Positions 8,801 through 16,046 of a stretch of 36,685 nt of DNA are shown in pieces (positions within the stretch are counted from its first letter, which is position 1; each line of letters begins with the position of its first letter). This DNA is from Kiritimatiellia bacterium (GTDB lineage: Bacteria > Verrucomicrobiota > Kiritimatiellia > RFP12 > UBA1067), in NCBI GenBank assembly GCA_017406465.1, contig JAFQYM010000019.1, positions 1 through 36,685 on the forward strand, given 5' to 3'. Made by a program: the position numbers and the translations under genes. The notes under the pieces are model-generated. The model did not search any database, had not been told where the DNA came from, and saw nothing but the letters and a program-made list of their open reading frames with translations.

Positions 8801-9364
8801 CTTCGCCCAGCCTGAAAAGAGGCGGCCGTGCTTCGCGCCGAGCGGACCGAGCAGGTGCTTGTAGGCGTTCCAGTCGGCGTAGTCGCGGTCCATCGTCTCG
8901 CAGCCGACGGACCACTTGGACGACTTGATGTCCTTCGCGCCGCGCACGGCGAGACGGCCGATCTCCTTGAGGCCCGGGTCGAGCGTGTTGAGCTTCTTCC
9001 ACGTCACGCACGGCTTTTCCTTCGGGGGCTCGGGCTTCTTGTGGTCGTCCCACGCATCCCAGCTTTTGATTGTCGCCGCGTCCTTGAACGACACCACGCC
9101 GTCTGCTGTCGCCTCGCCCCACGCAAACGCAACCGCCGCGACTGCAACGGCGCATTTGTTGCAACTAAAGTTCCAAGCCTTGTAGAGTAGAGACCCACGC
9201 CTCGGCTTTGCCGCGCACCTGCTTGCGCACCCTTCGGGTTGCCTTCGGCAAGGTCTCCTCCGAAGCGAAGCTTCTGCGGTGCATGATGCGACTTCCCACT
9301 CGTCAAACCGTACGTGCGGATTTCCCGCATACGGCTTTCCATCGAGTGCTTTTCTTGTTGCCAT
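5897..9364 (-). CDS. Two-domain secreted glycoside hydrolase: clan GH-A (GH39-like) plus GH50 agarase-like
   Basis: About 1155 residues from the ATG at 9364, which has AAGGGAAAGAG just upstream. Two catalytic barrels are present. The first, about residues 140-560, has acid/base E272 in EIWNEP and likely nucleophile E367 in IMQGEVG, as in clan GH-A. The second begins near 605 (DRFGQFKWRDWPGK) and has E869 in GFFVDNEINWGG and E1016 in IGEFHFG, the GH50 beta-agarase pair. The N-terminus is abnormal: residues 7 to about 62 are read through group II intron domains V and VI, and only then comes a signal-like core (AVAVAAVAFAWG, about 72-83) with a cleavage site near ATADG. Export may therefore be impaired, or the intron-derived part is a neutral extension. 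It lies in the middle of the hydrolase cluster. Confidence 0.8.
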   Translation of the reverse strand: MATRKALDGKPYAGNPHVRFDEWEVASCTAEASLRRRPCRRQPEGCASRCAAKPRRGSLLYKAWNFSCNKCAVAVAAVAFAWGEATADGVVSFKDAATIKSWDAWDDHKKPEPPKEKPCVTWKKLNTLDPGLKEIGRLAVRGAKDIKSSKWSVGCETMDRDYADWNAYKHLLGPLGAKHGRLFSGWAKTEQEKGVYDFAWLDVQVREMAAMGVKPWICLSYGNPVWGSDFRLGMRVRQVTDNPESFAAWLRYCTACVERYKDVVDEWEIWNEPFNQGPEYAEMFYRTAKAVRAVQPTAKCFCTAVSFPDDYTCVLEKLKKENALDLGSYFIYHPYDANPDDSYASRAEPLRRLVKSYSGAFDIMQGEVGCPSQLEFAHALSNIEWTEYAQAKWNLRRAIGDAARSIPSSVFTMIDLQYTFMLQSFGLVRSNTLKEFVYRRPSWYAMRNVYALFDDDTLPQKHLSVPMAGRRLACNLFTRYGVPLRVYWFADRRPDSDLGFTRVDLDIPGKFSRPVWVELVTGRVFEIPDENIVWTKGGMTLKDVPMWDSPILIAPRGGIPLVRDWHKMSPYDIVDTFYRPGQFENRMKALPPRDSEPWMKMKTSEFLPCIDRFGQFKWRDWPGKTTDEADLKKAAAEEASDLQTHPGPADRDAFGGWTKGPRLEATGRFRTHKDEKGKWWLVDPEGRLFWSFGPVRVSASSAMTPMNGDNGTPQTGVPANPRDCLFEDLSLEKFWSTRDDLLWPFFLARGETRVYDFSSANLFRKYGADYYKTFAQLCHRRIRSWGMNTIANSSDLRICLMEGMESPERTPYAERIECQSRPIAGSHGMWWKFRDPWDPSFASGVTAALEAHGREAHDPWCIGFFVDNEINWGGADDLARWTIQSPADQPAKGKFAGWLLKKYGSVAALNAKWGSSYADKADFLGSVALPGEAANDDLYAFSNIVIDEYFRRTREAVKAFDPNLLYLGCRFAGGARIEVVRACAKHCDVVSYNIYRWKLDDWRLPAGIDAPVMIGEFHFGATDRGPFGTGVCQAKDQNDRAAKMKAYVQSALGNPQIVGVHWHQFSDQATTGRFDGEYLQVGLTDICDTPYPEMRTALREVGCAMYDLRESRNPVVGNADRFLSCECQPTCVSKSGGLPRWSREEGFCNYLGGME
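9183..9338 (-). ncRNA. Group II intron domains V and VI with 3' end (remnant)
   Basis: Minus-strand 9338-9305 is a 34-base domain V: AAGCCGTATGCGG, a GAAA-type loop, then CCGCACGTACGGTT. It carries the catalytic AGC and the two-base bulge region. It is followed by stem-forming sequence ending GGGTCTCTACTCTAC near 9185, the style of a group II 3' end. The encoded artefact MREIRTYGLT overlaps domain V, as it does in annotated introns. No domain I-III sequence is seen upstream, so this is a 5'-truncated, non-splicing remnant. Confidence 0.85.
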
Positions 9365-9397
9365 GGACTCTTTCCCTTTTTTGATTGTCAAGCGCAT

Positions 9398-9403
9398 ATT
9401 ATA
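9398..9403 (-). promoter_or_regulatory. Candidate -10 element for the two-domain hydrolase
   Basis: TATAAT lies between the maturase fragment and domain V. A start about seven bases downstream would give a leader of about 26 bases with a good ribosome site before the ATG at 9364. A TTGACA upstream is only 10 bases away, which is too close for a -35. Confidence 0.35.
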
Positions 9404-9415
9404 CGCATTTTCCTG

Positions 9416-9772
9416 TCAATCCCGCGTCCTCCTCTCGTCCGCCCACGCGAGGCGGCAGAGGCCGTAGTGCGTCATCTCGCCGTAGTACGTGTCTGCGAAC
9501 TTTAGTCGGTAGTACCGCTGGCTCTTCCTGTTGAGGAACCGCGCCATGCGCTTCAGCACATAGTGGTTCATCTTGCGGAAGACCCTTGACGGATAGCCGA
9601 CGGAGTAGAACGCACCCCACCCCTTCAGCAGTCTGTTCACTCTTTCGACGACTGTTTCGACAGGCAACAACACATTGCGCGAATGCGTCAATTCGTGGAC
9701 TTCGCGGCACACCCGCTTGACCGACTTCGAGGACGGGCCGCCAATGAATTTTTTTCGTGTAATCTCTTTCAT
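9416..9772 (-). pseudogene. Group II intron reverse transcriptase/maturase, C-terminal fragment
   Basis: 118 residues from the ATG at 9772. From PSSKSVKRV onward the protein is the maturase (GIIM, domain X) region: VNRLLKGWGAFYSVGYPSR, MNHYVLKRMARFLNRKSQ, YGEMTHYGLCRL. The entire reverse transcriptase (about 300 residues with YADD) is absent. The first dozen residues, MKEITRKKFIGG, do not belong to a maturase; they look like the start of a Tat-signal protein, and a good AAAGGAAAGAGAAAGG site precedes them. The fragment ends about 80 bases before domain V, the normal distance from ORF to domain V. This is a 5'-truncated retro-insertion fused to the start of another gene. Confidence 0.85.
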
Positions 9773-9861
9773 GCCTTGCCTTTCTCTTTCCTTTCGTGCC
9801 GCCGCGTTGCGGCGTCCGCCCGGAAACAGCCGCTCCGCGGGGCTTCTACCCGATTCCGAGG

Positions 9862-12537
9862 TCATTCAGAGGGTTGAGATCGCGGAAAGCTCTGTAAAAC
9901 GCGCGTTTCGCGGGGTCTGTCCCCCACCCGATCTTCCCGTTGCTGATCGTTCCAGCACGTCGTGCGAACGAGCTTCAGGTTCTGCGGACGCTCGAACCGC
10001 ACAAGGCGCGTCTCGCCGGGGAGAAGCGAGAAGAAGTTGTCCGAATAGTTGACTGGCACGATGCGACGTCCGGTGTCGTCGAAGCATTGCACCTCGACCA
10101 TGAACGCAATCCTGCCGCCGGTGTTCGTCACGCGCACTCCATCTGCGACATCGACGGCTTCCAGAGTCGTCTTCGGCAGATCGGAGAGCGCGGCGAATCC
10201 CGCGACGCACGGACCCGTCACCGTACCCGGCCCTTTGTATTCCGAGCCCGAACGCCAGTAGAACGTTGACGCGATTTCCTTGCCGTTTTCGACGAGCCGC
10301 AACTTGATGAAATGCGGACGCGAAAGGTCTTGCCCCTTCGCCAATTCCGCAAAGGGAATCTTGAACACGTCCGTGCAGCCCTCGCCGTCGACTTTCACCG
10401 CCGCCGTCTTCTCCCACACCTTGCGGGACTCGAAATCATAGACCTCTGCGGCAACCGTGAGATCGCGGCTTCCGTAAACATCGCTTACGACGCTCACGCG
10501 GTTCGAGAGATATTCGTACTGGACATGCAGCGGTTCAAGTGCGCTCTTCTGCGCGAAGAAGCTCGCCGTCTGGTCGAGGTCGTAGTCCCATGCGTGGGAC
10601 CCGAGCTGCGGTATCGGCGTGTTGTTGTACCAGAAAAGAAGCCCCGTCGCATCATTGCGCACAAGGTTCCAGGCCTCCCAGAGCGCGCGGTGTGCGAGCG
10701 CGTCGACGGCCTGCGACTTGCGGCAATATTCGTCGAACGTCTTCGACTCGCCGTATTCGTTCACCGCCTGGTTGTGGTACTCCGTCATCTGGTCGAAGCC
10801 GCCGCCCTCGCGGTATTTCCACGCCTCCACGTTCATCGGCCAGAGGAGGTCTTCCGGCATGAACTTGCGGCACTGATCGGCCGCCGGAAGCGCACACGTC
10901 CCGTACTCCGGCGAAAAGCCCCAGACGCGCCGTCCGCGCTTGCCGGACGCCGTGTCGTCGTAGTATCCCATCGGATTGACGGGGAAGTAGGGCGAACCGT
11001 CGTGAACGCCGTCGCACTCCGAATTCTGCATCCAGCTCGTCGTGCCGGTCAGCTTCTTGACAAGTTCCTCAATGCCCTGCACATCGGTCGATTCGTTCGA
11101 GCAGACCCAGTGGGCGATTGAGGCGTGATGGCGGATGCGCTTTACCTGCTGTGCCACGCAGTCGAGGTACAGCCCGGGATTGTCTGGATGGCGCGTATCG
11201 CCCGTCATCCAGAACTCCTGCCAGACGAGAAGGCCGTATTCGTCGCAGAGGTCGTAGAACCGGTCGGACTCGGTGATGCCGCCCGCCCACAGGCGCACGA
11301 GATTGACGCCGCTTTCGGCGGTGAGCCGCATCTCCTTCTCCATGCGCGCGTCGTTCTGCCGGAGCATGCCCTCGGGAATCCAGTTGGTTCCGCGAATGAA
11401 GATCTTCCGGCGGTTCACGTAGAACTGCCGCGCCCCGTCCTTGCCGGACTGGTCGGACGTGAACTCGCGCACGCCGAACCGGATTGTCGCGGAGTCCGAG
11501 ACGGACTTGGGGACGTCGAAATGGCTGTTGGACGAACGGTCGTACTCCTTGCGCGAATCCAATACCACGCGCACGTTTAGCGTGTAGAGGTCCTGGGGGC
11601 CCTTGTTGCGCGGCCACCAGAGCCTGGGGTTCTTCAGCGTCGCCTTGAGGACTTCGGTGCGGCGCTCGCCGCGATAGAACTTGACGCGCTTGGAAAGCCG
11701 CACGTCCGTCCCTGGGATCTCAGCCTCTATGACGCCCGAGTAGCTCGACCCCCAGTTATAGCCTGCGTTCACGAGATCGACCTCTATCGTCAGCTCCGCC
11801 TCGTCCATCGCCTCGTTCAGCTTCGTGCGCACGAAAGGCGCGTCGATGCGAATCTTGTCGGTCGCGATAAAGAAGATGTCCTTCCAGATGCCGGCGTGCC
11901 GATCGCGGATTCCGTCGGAGAACATGAAGTCCCAGCCGGCACCCATGAGAACGGTCACGTCCCGCCCGATCTCGCCGTCGCCGCCGTTGAACCACTCGCC
12001 GGGCGCACCCCAGGGCTTCTGGAATGGCCTCCCCGGATGATCCACAGGACGCACCTCCACCTCGAGCTCGTTGACGCCGGGCTTGATGAACTCCGATACG
12101 TCCACGGCGTTGCGCGCGAACGTCCCGCACGTCGTCGCGACAACCTCTCCGTTCAGCTTGATCTCGCCGTGGTAGTTGATTCCCTCGGGGCGAAGCCAGA
12201 TGGTCTTCCTCGCCCAGTTTTCGGGAATCGTCACCTTCGTGCGGTATGTCGCCGTGTAGAAGTCGCGCGCGCCAAGTCCGACATCAGGGATCTTCCCCTC
12301 CTCGATCTTGTTGTTAAGTCCCCAGTACGGATCCGGCACGACGCCGTTCTTGACGAGCGTGGAAAGCACAGTCCCCGGTACGACAGCCGGCATCCACTTC
12401 CCGGGCGCGGTCTTCTGCGCCATTTCCCACGGTCCCGAAGCCGTCAGCGTCTCGCGCCCCGGGCGACTTCCGGTTCCAGCCATCGAACACAGTGCAAGCG
12501 CGGCGGTACACGCCGCCCCAAGCCATCTACCGGTCAT
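9862..12537 (-). CDS. Secreted GH2 family hydrolase (beta-mannosidase / exo-beta-glucosaminidase-like)
   Basis: 891 residues with a Sec signal (WLGAACTAALALCSMAG) and AAGGAG before the ATG. The GH2 order is clear: sugar-binding jelly roll (residues about 30-210, with WLRPEGINYHGEIKLNGE and the GAPGEWFNGGDGEIG insert), immunoglobulin-like domain, then a TIM barrel starting at FYVNRRKIFIRGTNWIP. SNESTD supplies the acid/base Glu in the NE motif. Relatives by architecture are exo-glucosaminidases and mannosidases of GH2. The last 15-20 residues, VGDRPRETRVLQSFP..., come from the REP-like element at 9891-9925, so the native C-terminus has been replaced. The protein should still fold, because this lies beyond the last domain. 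It is preceded by the GH78 gene 29 bases away. Confidence 0.87.
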   Translation of the reverse strand: MTGRWLGAACTAALALCSMAGTGSRPGRETLTASGPWEMAQKTAPGKWMPAVVPGTVLSTLVKNGVVPDPYWGLNNKIEEGKIPDVGLGARDFYTATYRTKVTIPENWARKTIWLRPEGINYHGEIKLNGEVVATTCGTFARNAVDVSEFIKPGVNELEVEVRPVDHPGRPFQKPWGAPGEWFNGGDGEIGRDVTVLMGAGWDFMFSDGIRDRHAGIWKDIFFIATDKIRIDAPFVRTKLNEAMDEAELTIEVDLVNAGYNWGSSYSGVIEAEIPGTDVRLSKRVKFYRGERRTEVLKATLKNPRLWWPRNKGPQDLYTLNVRVVLDSRKEYDRSSNSHFDVPKSVSDSATIRFGVREFTSDQSGKDGARQFYVNRRKIFIRGTNWIPEGMLRQNDARMEKEMRLTAESGVNLVRLWAGGITESDRFYDLCDEYGLLVWQEFWMTGDTRHPDNPGLYLDCVAQQVKRIRHHASIAHWVCSNESTDVQGIEELVKKLTGTTSWMQNSECDGVHDGSPYFPVNPMGYYDDTASGKRGRRVWGFSPEYGTCALPAADQCRKFMPEDLLWPMNVEAWKYREGGGFDQMTEYHNQAVNEYGESKTFDEYCRKSQAVDALAHRALWEAWNLVRNDATGLLFWYNNTPIPQLGSHAWDYDLDQTASFFAQKSALEPLHVQYEYLSNRVSVVSDVYGSRDLTVAAEVYDFESRKVWEKTAAVKVDGEGCTDVFKIPFAELAKGQDLSRPHFIKLRLVENGKEIASTFYWRSGSEYKGPGTVTGPCVAGFAALSDLPKTTLEAVDVADGVRVTNTGGRIAFMVEVQCFDDTGRRIVPVNYSDNFFSLLPGETRLVRFERPQNLKLVRTTCWNDQQREDRVGDRPRETRVLQSFPRSQPSE
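9891..9925 (-). repeat. REP-like dispersed repeat, copy C, forming the end of the GH2 gene
   Basis: The minus strand reads GGGGGACAGACCCCGCGAAA then CGCGCGTTTTACAGA. It matches copy B over about 25 bases and copy A over about 30. It encodes VGDRPRETRV in the same frame as copy B. Confidence 0.75.
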
Positions 12538-12566
12538 GAGTCTCTCCTTTTTGTCTTTTTATCAAT

Positions 12567-15500
12567 CTACTTGTTCGTATTGTCAAAGAACGCATCCACT
12601 TCGCGGGAGCTGTCCTTGGAGAATCCAATGTAGTCCGAAGCAATGTCAACATAATACCTTGGCTTTCCATCTTCTCGCCAAGCACGGACACGAACTAAAC
12701 TGTTCTTTGACTGGTACGAGATGTCAAATGAATCAACGCCGTTCGGCAAATATGGTTCGGCGTGACATTTCGCAAAGCCCGGCTCGTCTATCTTGATTCC
12801 CGCGAGATACTCGAACGCCCACGCGGAAAGGTCGCCGAACATGATGTGGTTGTGCGAGACAGGCGTTCCTCCCGCCGTGTCGTCGAACGACTCGAGCAAA
12901 GTGTCGTTGTCCTTCATCCAGACCGCCCACCCAGGGGCGTCTGGCTGCGTGAATATGCGCCAGGCGTCATCTATGTAGCCATAGTCCGCGAGGACGCGCG
13001 GAATCCACTTCGCGCCAAGGATGCCGAACATTGCCTTGTGCCCGTTCTCGCGGACGCGGCGCAGCAGCTCCTCGGCGACCTTTCTTTCGTCCCCGTCCGC
13101 GCAAAGCCCCTTGAAGTAGAGCGGCGCGGCGAGAGACGTAAGCTCGCCTTCGGCATAGACGCCGCCGCCCTTGTAGAACTCCCTGTTGAAAGACGCCTTG
13201 ACCTTTGCCGCCTTTTCACGGCACTTCGTCGCAACCGACGGTTCGCCAAACCGATCCGCCCAAAACGCGACGCGTCTGTTGAACTCGTAGACATACGCGC
13301 TGTCAGTGAGAAGTACCGGCGCGACCTTTGTTCCTTGTGGCGCACACCAGTCGCCAAGCCCATGTTTTACAAGTCCGTCTTTACGCGCTTTTCCGTTGAT
13401 GAAATCAAGATACTTCTTCATTGCGGGATATGCCTCACGGGCAGTGGCATCATCTCCGTAGAAACGATACATCTGCCACGGAATCTCAAAAAGAATGGCG
13501 TCCCATGCCGGTCCTGAACCCCAGCCATATCCAAACTTCTCCGTGCAGGGCAGAATGCACGGAACCTGCCCGTCCGGCTTCTGCGCATCAAGCATCATCC
13601 GAAGGAAATGGACATATCCCGCCTTCGCGTCGAAGTTCCATAGCCCGGTCTCCATCGCGAGCTGTGCGTCTCCCGTCCAGCCGTTCTTCTCGCGGTGCGG
13701 ACAGTCGGTGGGAATCCCTGTGAAATTCGAAAGATAGCTGCGGCACGTCGCATCCTGGAGTTTCCCGAAAAACAGATCGGATATCTTGAAAGAACCGACG
13801 GAGTCGAAGTCGGAATGCACGAACACGCTCTTGATTGATTTAAGCTCCACTTTCCCTTCCGTACGCACTTGCGCATAGCGGAAGCCGTGGTATGTAAAGC
13901 GAGGATGCCACCTCTCCCCTCCTTCCTTCCCGGCAAGCGTGTATTCATCGTGCTGCGCCGGACGGGGATCATTGTTACGCCTGATGAAGATACCGATGTC
14001 ACCAAGAAGCGTATTGGTCGGCGTAATGCACTCGTCATAGTCAATCAACACCTTTGAGCCCACATCGCCCGCGACTTCGATCTCGCACCATCCCGTGCGG
14101 TTGGAGCCAAAGTCGTAGATTCTGCCGCCGTTTCCGGCTGGGAACGAACGCACCGGCGGAATCGGATCGAAAGCTCGGCAAGGCGCGGCGTCTTCCGGGG
14201 AAACGGACACTGATAGAGCATCCTCGACCTTGACGGCGCGAACGTTTGCACGACTGCCCTCACGCCTTGCATCGTAGTATTCGCCGTTTCTGAGCGCATT
14301 GAACACTATCGGCGAATCGCAAGCCGTCCAGCTGCCGTCCGTAGCCAAAAGCACTTTTCCGTCTGCAACAAGCTCGCCGCATATCTTTGGCGCACCAAGC
14401 CACGGCGCGGAAGAAAAGCCCCACACGTCCTTCGTAAAGCAGTTGAACCAGCCGTTGCCGAGCAGAACCTCCACGACATTCTCACCCTTCTTGAGAAATG
14501 GCGCGACATCGTGCGCGACGGACGACAGGCGCTTGTCCGGCTGGCATGTCACGGGCGAAAGGACGTCTTGCCCTACTTTCTCGCCATTCACATAGACCTC
14601 GCACCAGCCAGCGACAGCGACCGTGAGCACGGCGTTCGTCGGCTTCACGCCAAGCGCAAACTCCTTGAAAAGTACTGGTGCCGGCTTTTCAGGCAAGCGC
14701 GTGTCGCCGGAAATCCACCTCGCCGCGCCGCTGCCTTGCGTATAAATGCTCAGACTTCCGTATGTCCAGTTGGGGTCGGGCATGCCGGGGAAGTTCACGC
14801 GATCCATCGTAAGGAGGATGTTGCGGCATGGAGCGCCTTCGGGCAGCTCGACGAACGCGGGCCAGCCGCGTCCGTGCGGCCACCCCTTCGCCTCGCCCCA
14901 CGGCGTCGGCGTCATCTTGAGCGTACCGATCTTTTCGAGCGCCGGATAGGAATAGACGTAGTACTGCCTGTCTCCGCTGCCCGAAAAACAGTAGCGCGTC
15001 CCGCCGCATGTTGCGATGGTCGTTCCCGTCGAATCCTCAGAAATCGGTCCGGCGACAGGAACGAAGCCGCCATCCCATCTCTCGGACTCGAGCATCTGCG
15101 CACGAATGCCCTTCGGCGTGAAGTGCGAGACGAGGAGTCGCCATCTGCCGACCTCGCCGTCCCAGATTCCGCAGGGATCCTCGTTCATTCCAGAAAGTCC
15201 AAGTGGCTTCGCCTTCATTACGCAGAGTCCATGAAGAGGCGGTTCCTTCGACCAGACCGCGTTCACTCCTCCGGGAGCGCGGCCGGACGTGCCGGAATCC
15301 GCACCCGTCGAGAAATTGCAAGCCCAGCCGCGCCATTCCCCCGCATCCTCGTCGTAGAACAAGTGCGGCGCAAGGTCGTTGCGAAGGAGTCCGTCGCCGT
15401 AGTCGAAGAGAATCGTCCCCTCGAAGCGGACTCCACGCTCGGGATGCGCGACCTCCATGCTCGCGACGCCGCAGGCCGAACCGTAGAAGCGCTCGCTGAA

Positions 15501-16046
15501 CGTGAAGAACATGCGCCCGTCTTCAATGTACGGCGAACCTTCCCGTCCGCGAGAGACGAAACGGACATCCGCTTGTCCGACGCCAGCCGAAAGCGCAGAG
15601 CGAACAGGTCCCGCACCGCCGGACGGACGAACCGAGAGCGTCTTGGAATACTCCACCCTGCGCGGATCAAAACCTTCGGGAAGCGCGTCGAGCCGAGAAA
15701 GACGAGTCTCGCCGTCCTTCGTCGTAACCACCGCGACCTTCGCCATGCCGCCAAAGCCGAGGTGCATCGTGTATGGCGGCTTTATGTCGTCTGGTGCGGA
15801 GAACGCGGCAAGCACCGCACCCCGCTCGTCGACAACATGCATTGCGGCGGGGAGTGACGCGATCTCGGCGCTATAGTGCGCGGCGGGAAGAAACGTCACG
15901 CCATCAGGGAACGGCAGTTCGCCTTCGAACACCATGCGACCCTGCCAAATGCGCTCAAACGCAATACCGCACGGCGTCCCTGCGGCGGCGACCTCAAGAG
16001 CCGTGGACACCGCCACAGCAAAGATTGTTCCGCAAATTGTTTTCAT
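12567..16046 (-). CDS. Secreted fusion: beta-propeller (GH43/GH32-like) domain plus GH78 alpha-L-rhamnosidase
   Basis: 1159 residues from ATG 16046, which shares one base with the preceding stop (TGATG) and has GGAG five bases upstream; it opens with signal MKTICGTIFAVAVSTALEVAAAG. Residues about 25-430 look like a five-bladed propeller glycosidase with repeated W/D/E strands, for example REGSPYIEDGRMFFTFSERF and MNEDPCGIWDGEVGRWRLL. From about 430 (ARWISGDTRLPEKPAPVLFK) a full GH78 rhamnosidase follows: beta domains, then an (alpha/alpha)6 barrel with PTDCPHREKNGWTGDAQ near 765-780 as the catalytic-acid region and HNHIMFGDLSAW near the end. GH78 removes terminal L-rhamnose. The propeller's activity is not assignable by eye. 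Confidence 0.85.
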   Translation of the reverse strand: MKTICGTIFAVAVSTALEVAAAGTPCGIAFERIWQGRMVFEGELPFPDGVTFLPAAHYSAEIASLPAAMHVVDERGAVLAAFSAPDDIKPPYTMHLGFGGMAKVAVVTTKDGETRLSRLDALPEGFDPRRVEYSKTLSVRPSGGAGPVRSALSAGVGQADVRFVSRGREGSPYIEDGRMFFTFSERFYGSACGVASMEVAHPERGVRFEGTILFDYGDGLLRNDLAPHLFYDEDAGEWRGWACNFSTGADSGTSGRAPGGVNAVWSKEPPLHGLCVMKAKPLGLSGMNEDPCGIWDGEVGRWRLLVSHFTPKGIRAQMLESERWDGGFVPVAGPISEDSTGTTIATCGGTRYCFSGSGDRQYYVYSYPALEKIGTLKMTPTPWGEAKGWPHGRGWPAFVELPEGAPCRNILLTMDRVNFPGMPDPNWTYGSLSIYTQGSGAARWISGDTRLPEKPAPVLFKEFALGVKPTNAVLTVAVAGWCEVYVNGEKVGQDVLSPVTCQPDKRLSSVAHDVAPFLKKGENVVEVLLGNGWFNCFTKDVWGFSSAPWLGAPKICGELVADGKVLLATDGSWTACDSPIVFNALRNGEYYDARREGSRANVRAVKVEDALSVSVSPEDAAPCRAFDPIPPVRSFPAGNGGRIYDFGSNRTGWCEIEVAGDVGSKVLIDYDECITPTNTLLGDIGIFIRRNNDPRPAQHDEYTLAGKEGGERWHPRFTYHGFRYAQVRTEGKVELKSIKSVFVHSDFDSVGSFKISDLFFGKLQDATCRSYLSNFTGIPTDCPHREKNGWTGDAQLAMETGLWNFDAKAGYVHFLRMMLDAQKPDGQVPCILPCTEKFGYGWGSGPAWDAILFEIPWQMYRFYGDDATAREAYPAMKKYLDFINGKARKDGLVKHGLGDWCAPQGTKVAPVLLTDSAYVYEFNRRVAFWADRFGEPSVATKCREKAAKVKASFNREFYKGGGVYAEGELTSLAAPLYFKGLCADGDERKVAEELLRRVRENGHKAMFGILGAKWIPRVLADYGYIDDAWRIFTQPDAPGWAVWMKDNDTLLESFDDTAGGTPVSHNHIMFGDLSAWAFEYLAGIKIDEPGFAKCHAEPYLPNGVDSFDISYQSKNSLVRVRAWREDGKPRYYVDIASDYIGFSKDSSREVDAFFDNTNK

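Noticed and set aside
9398..9418. TTGACA plus TATAAT as a full sigma-70 promoter
   Set aside because: The spacer is only 10 bases; only the -10 was kept as a weak candidate.
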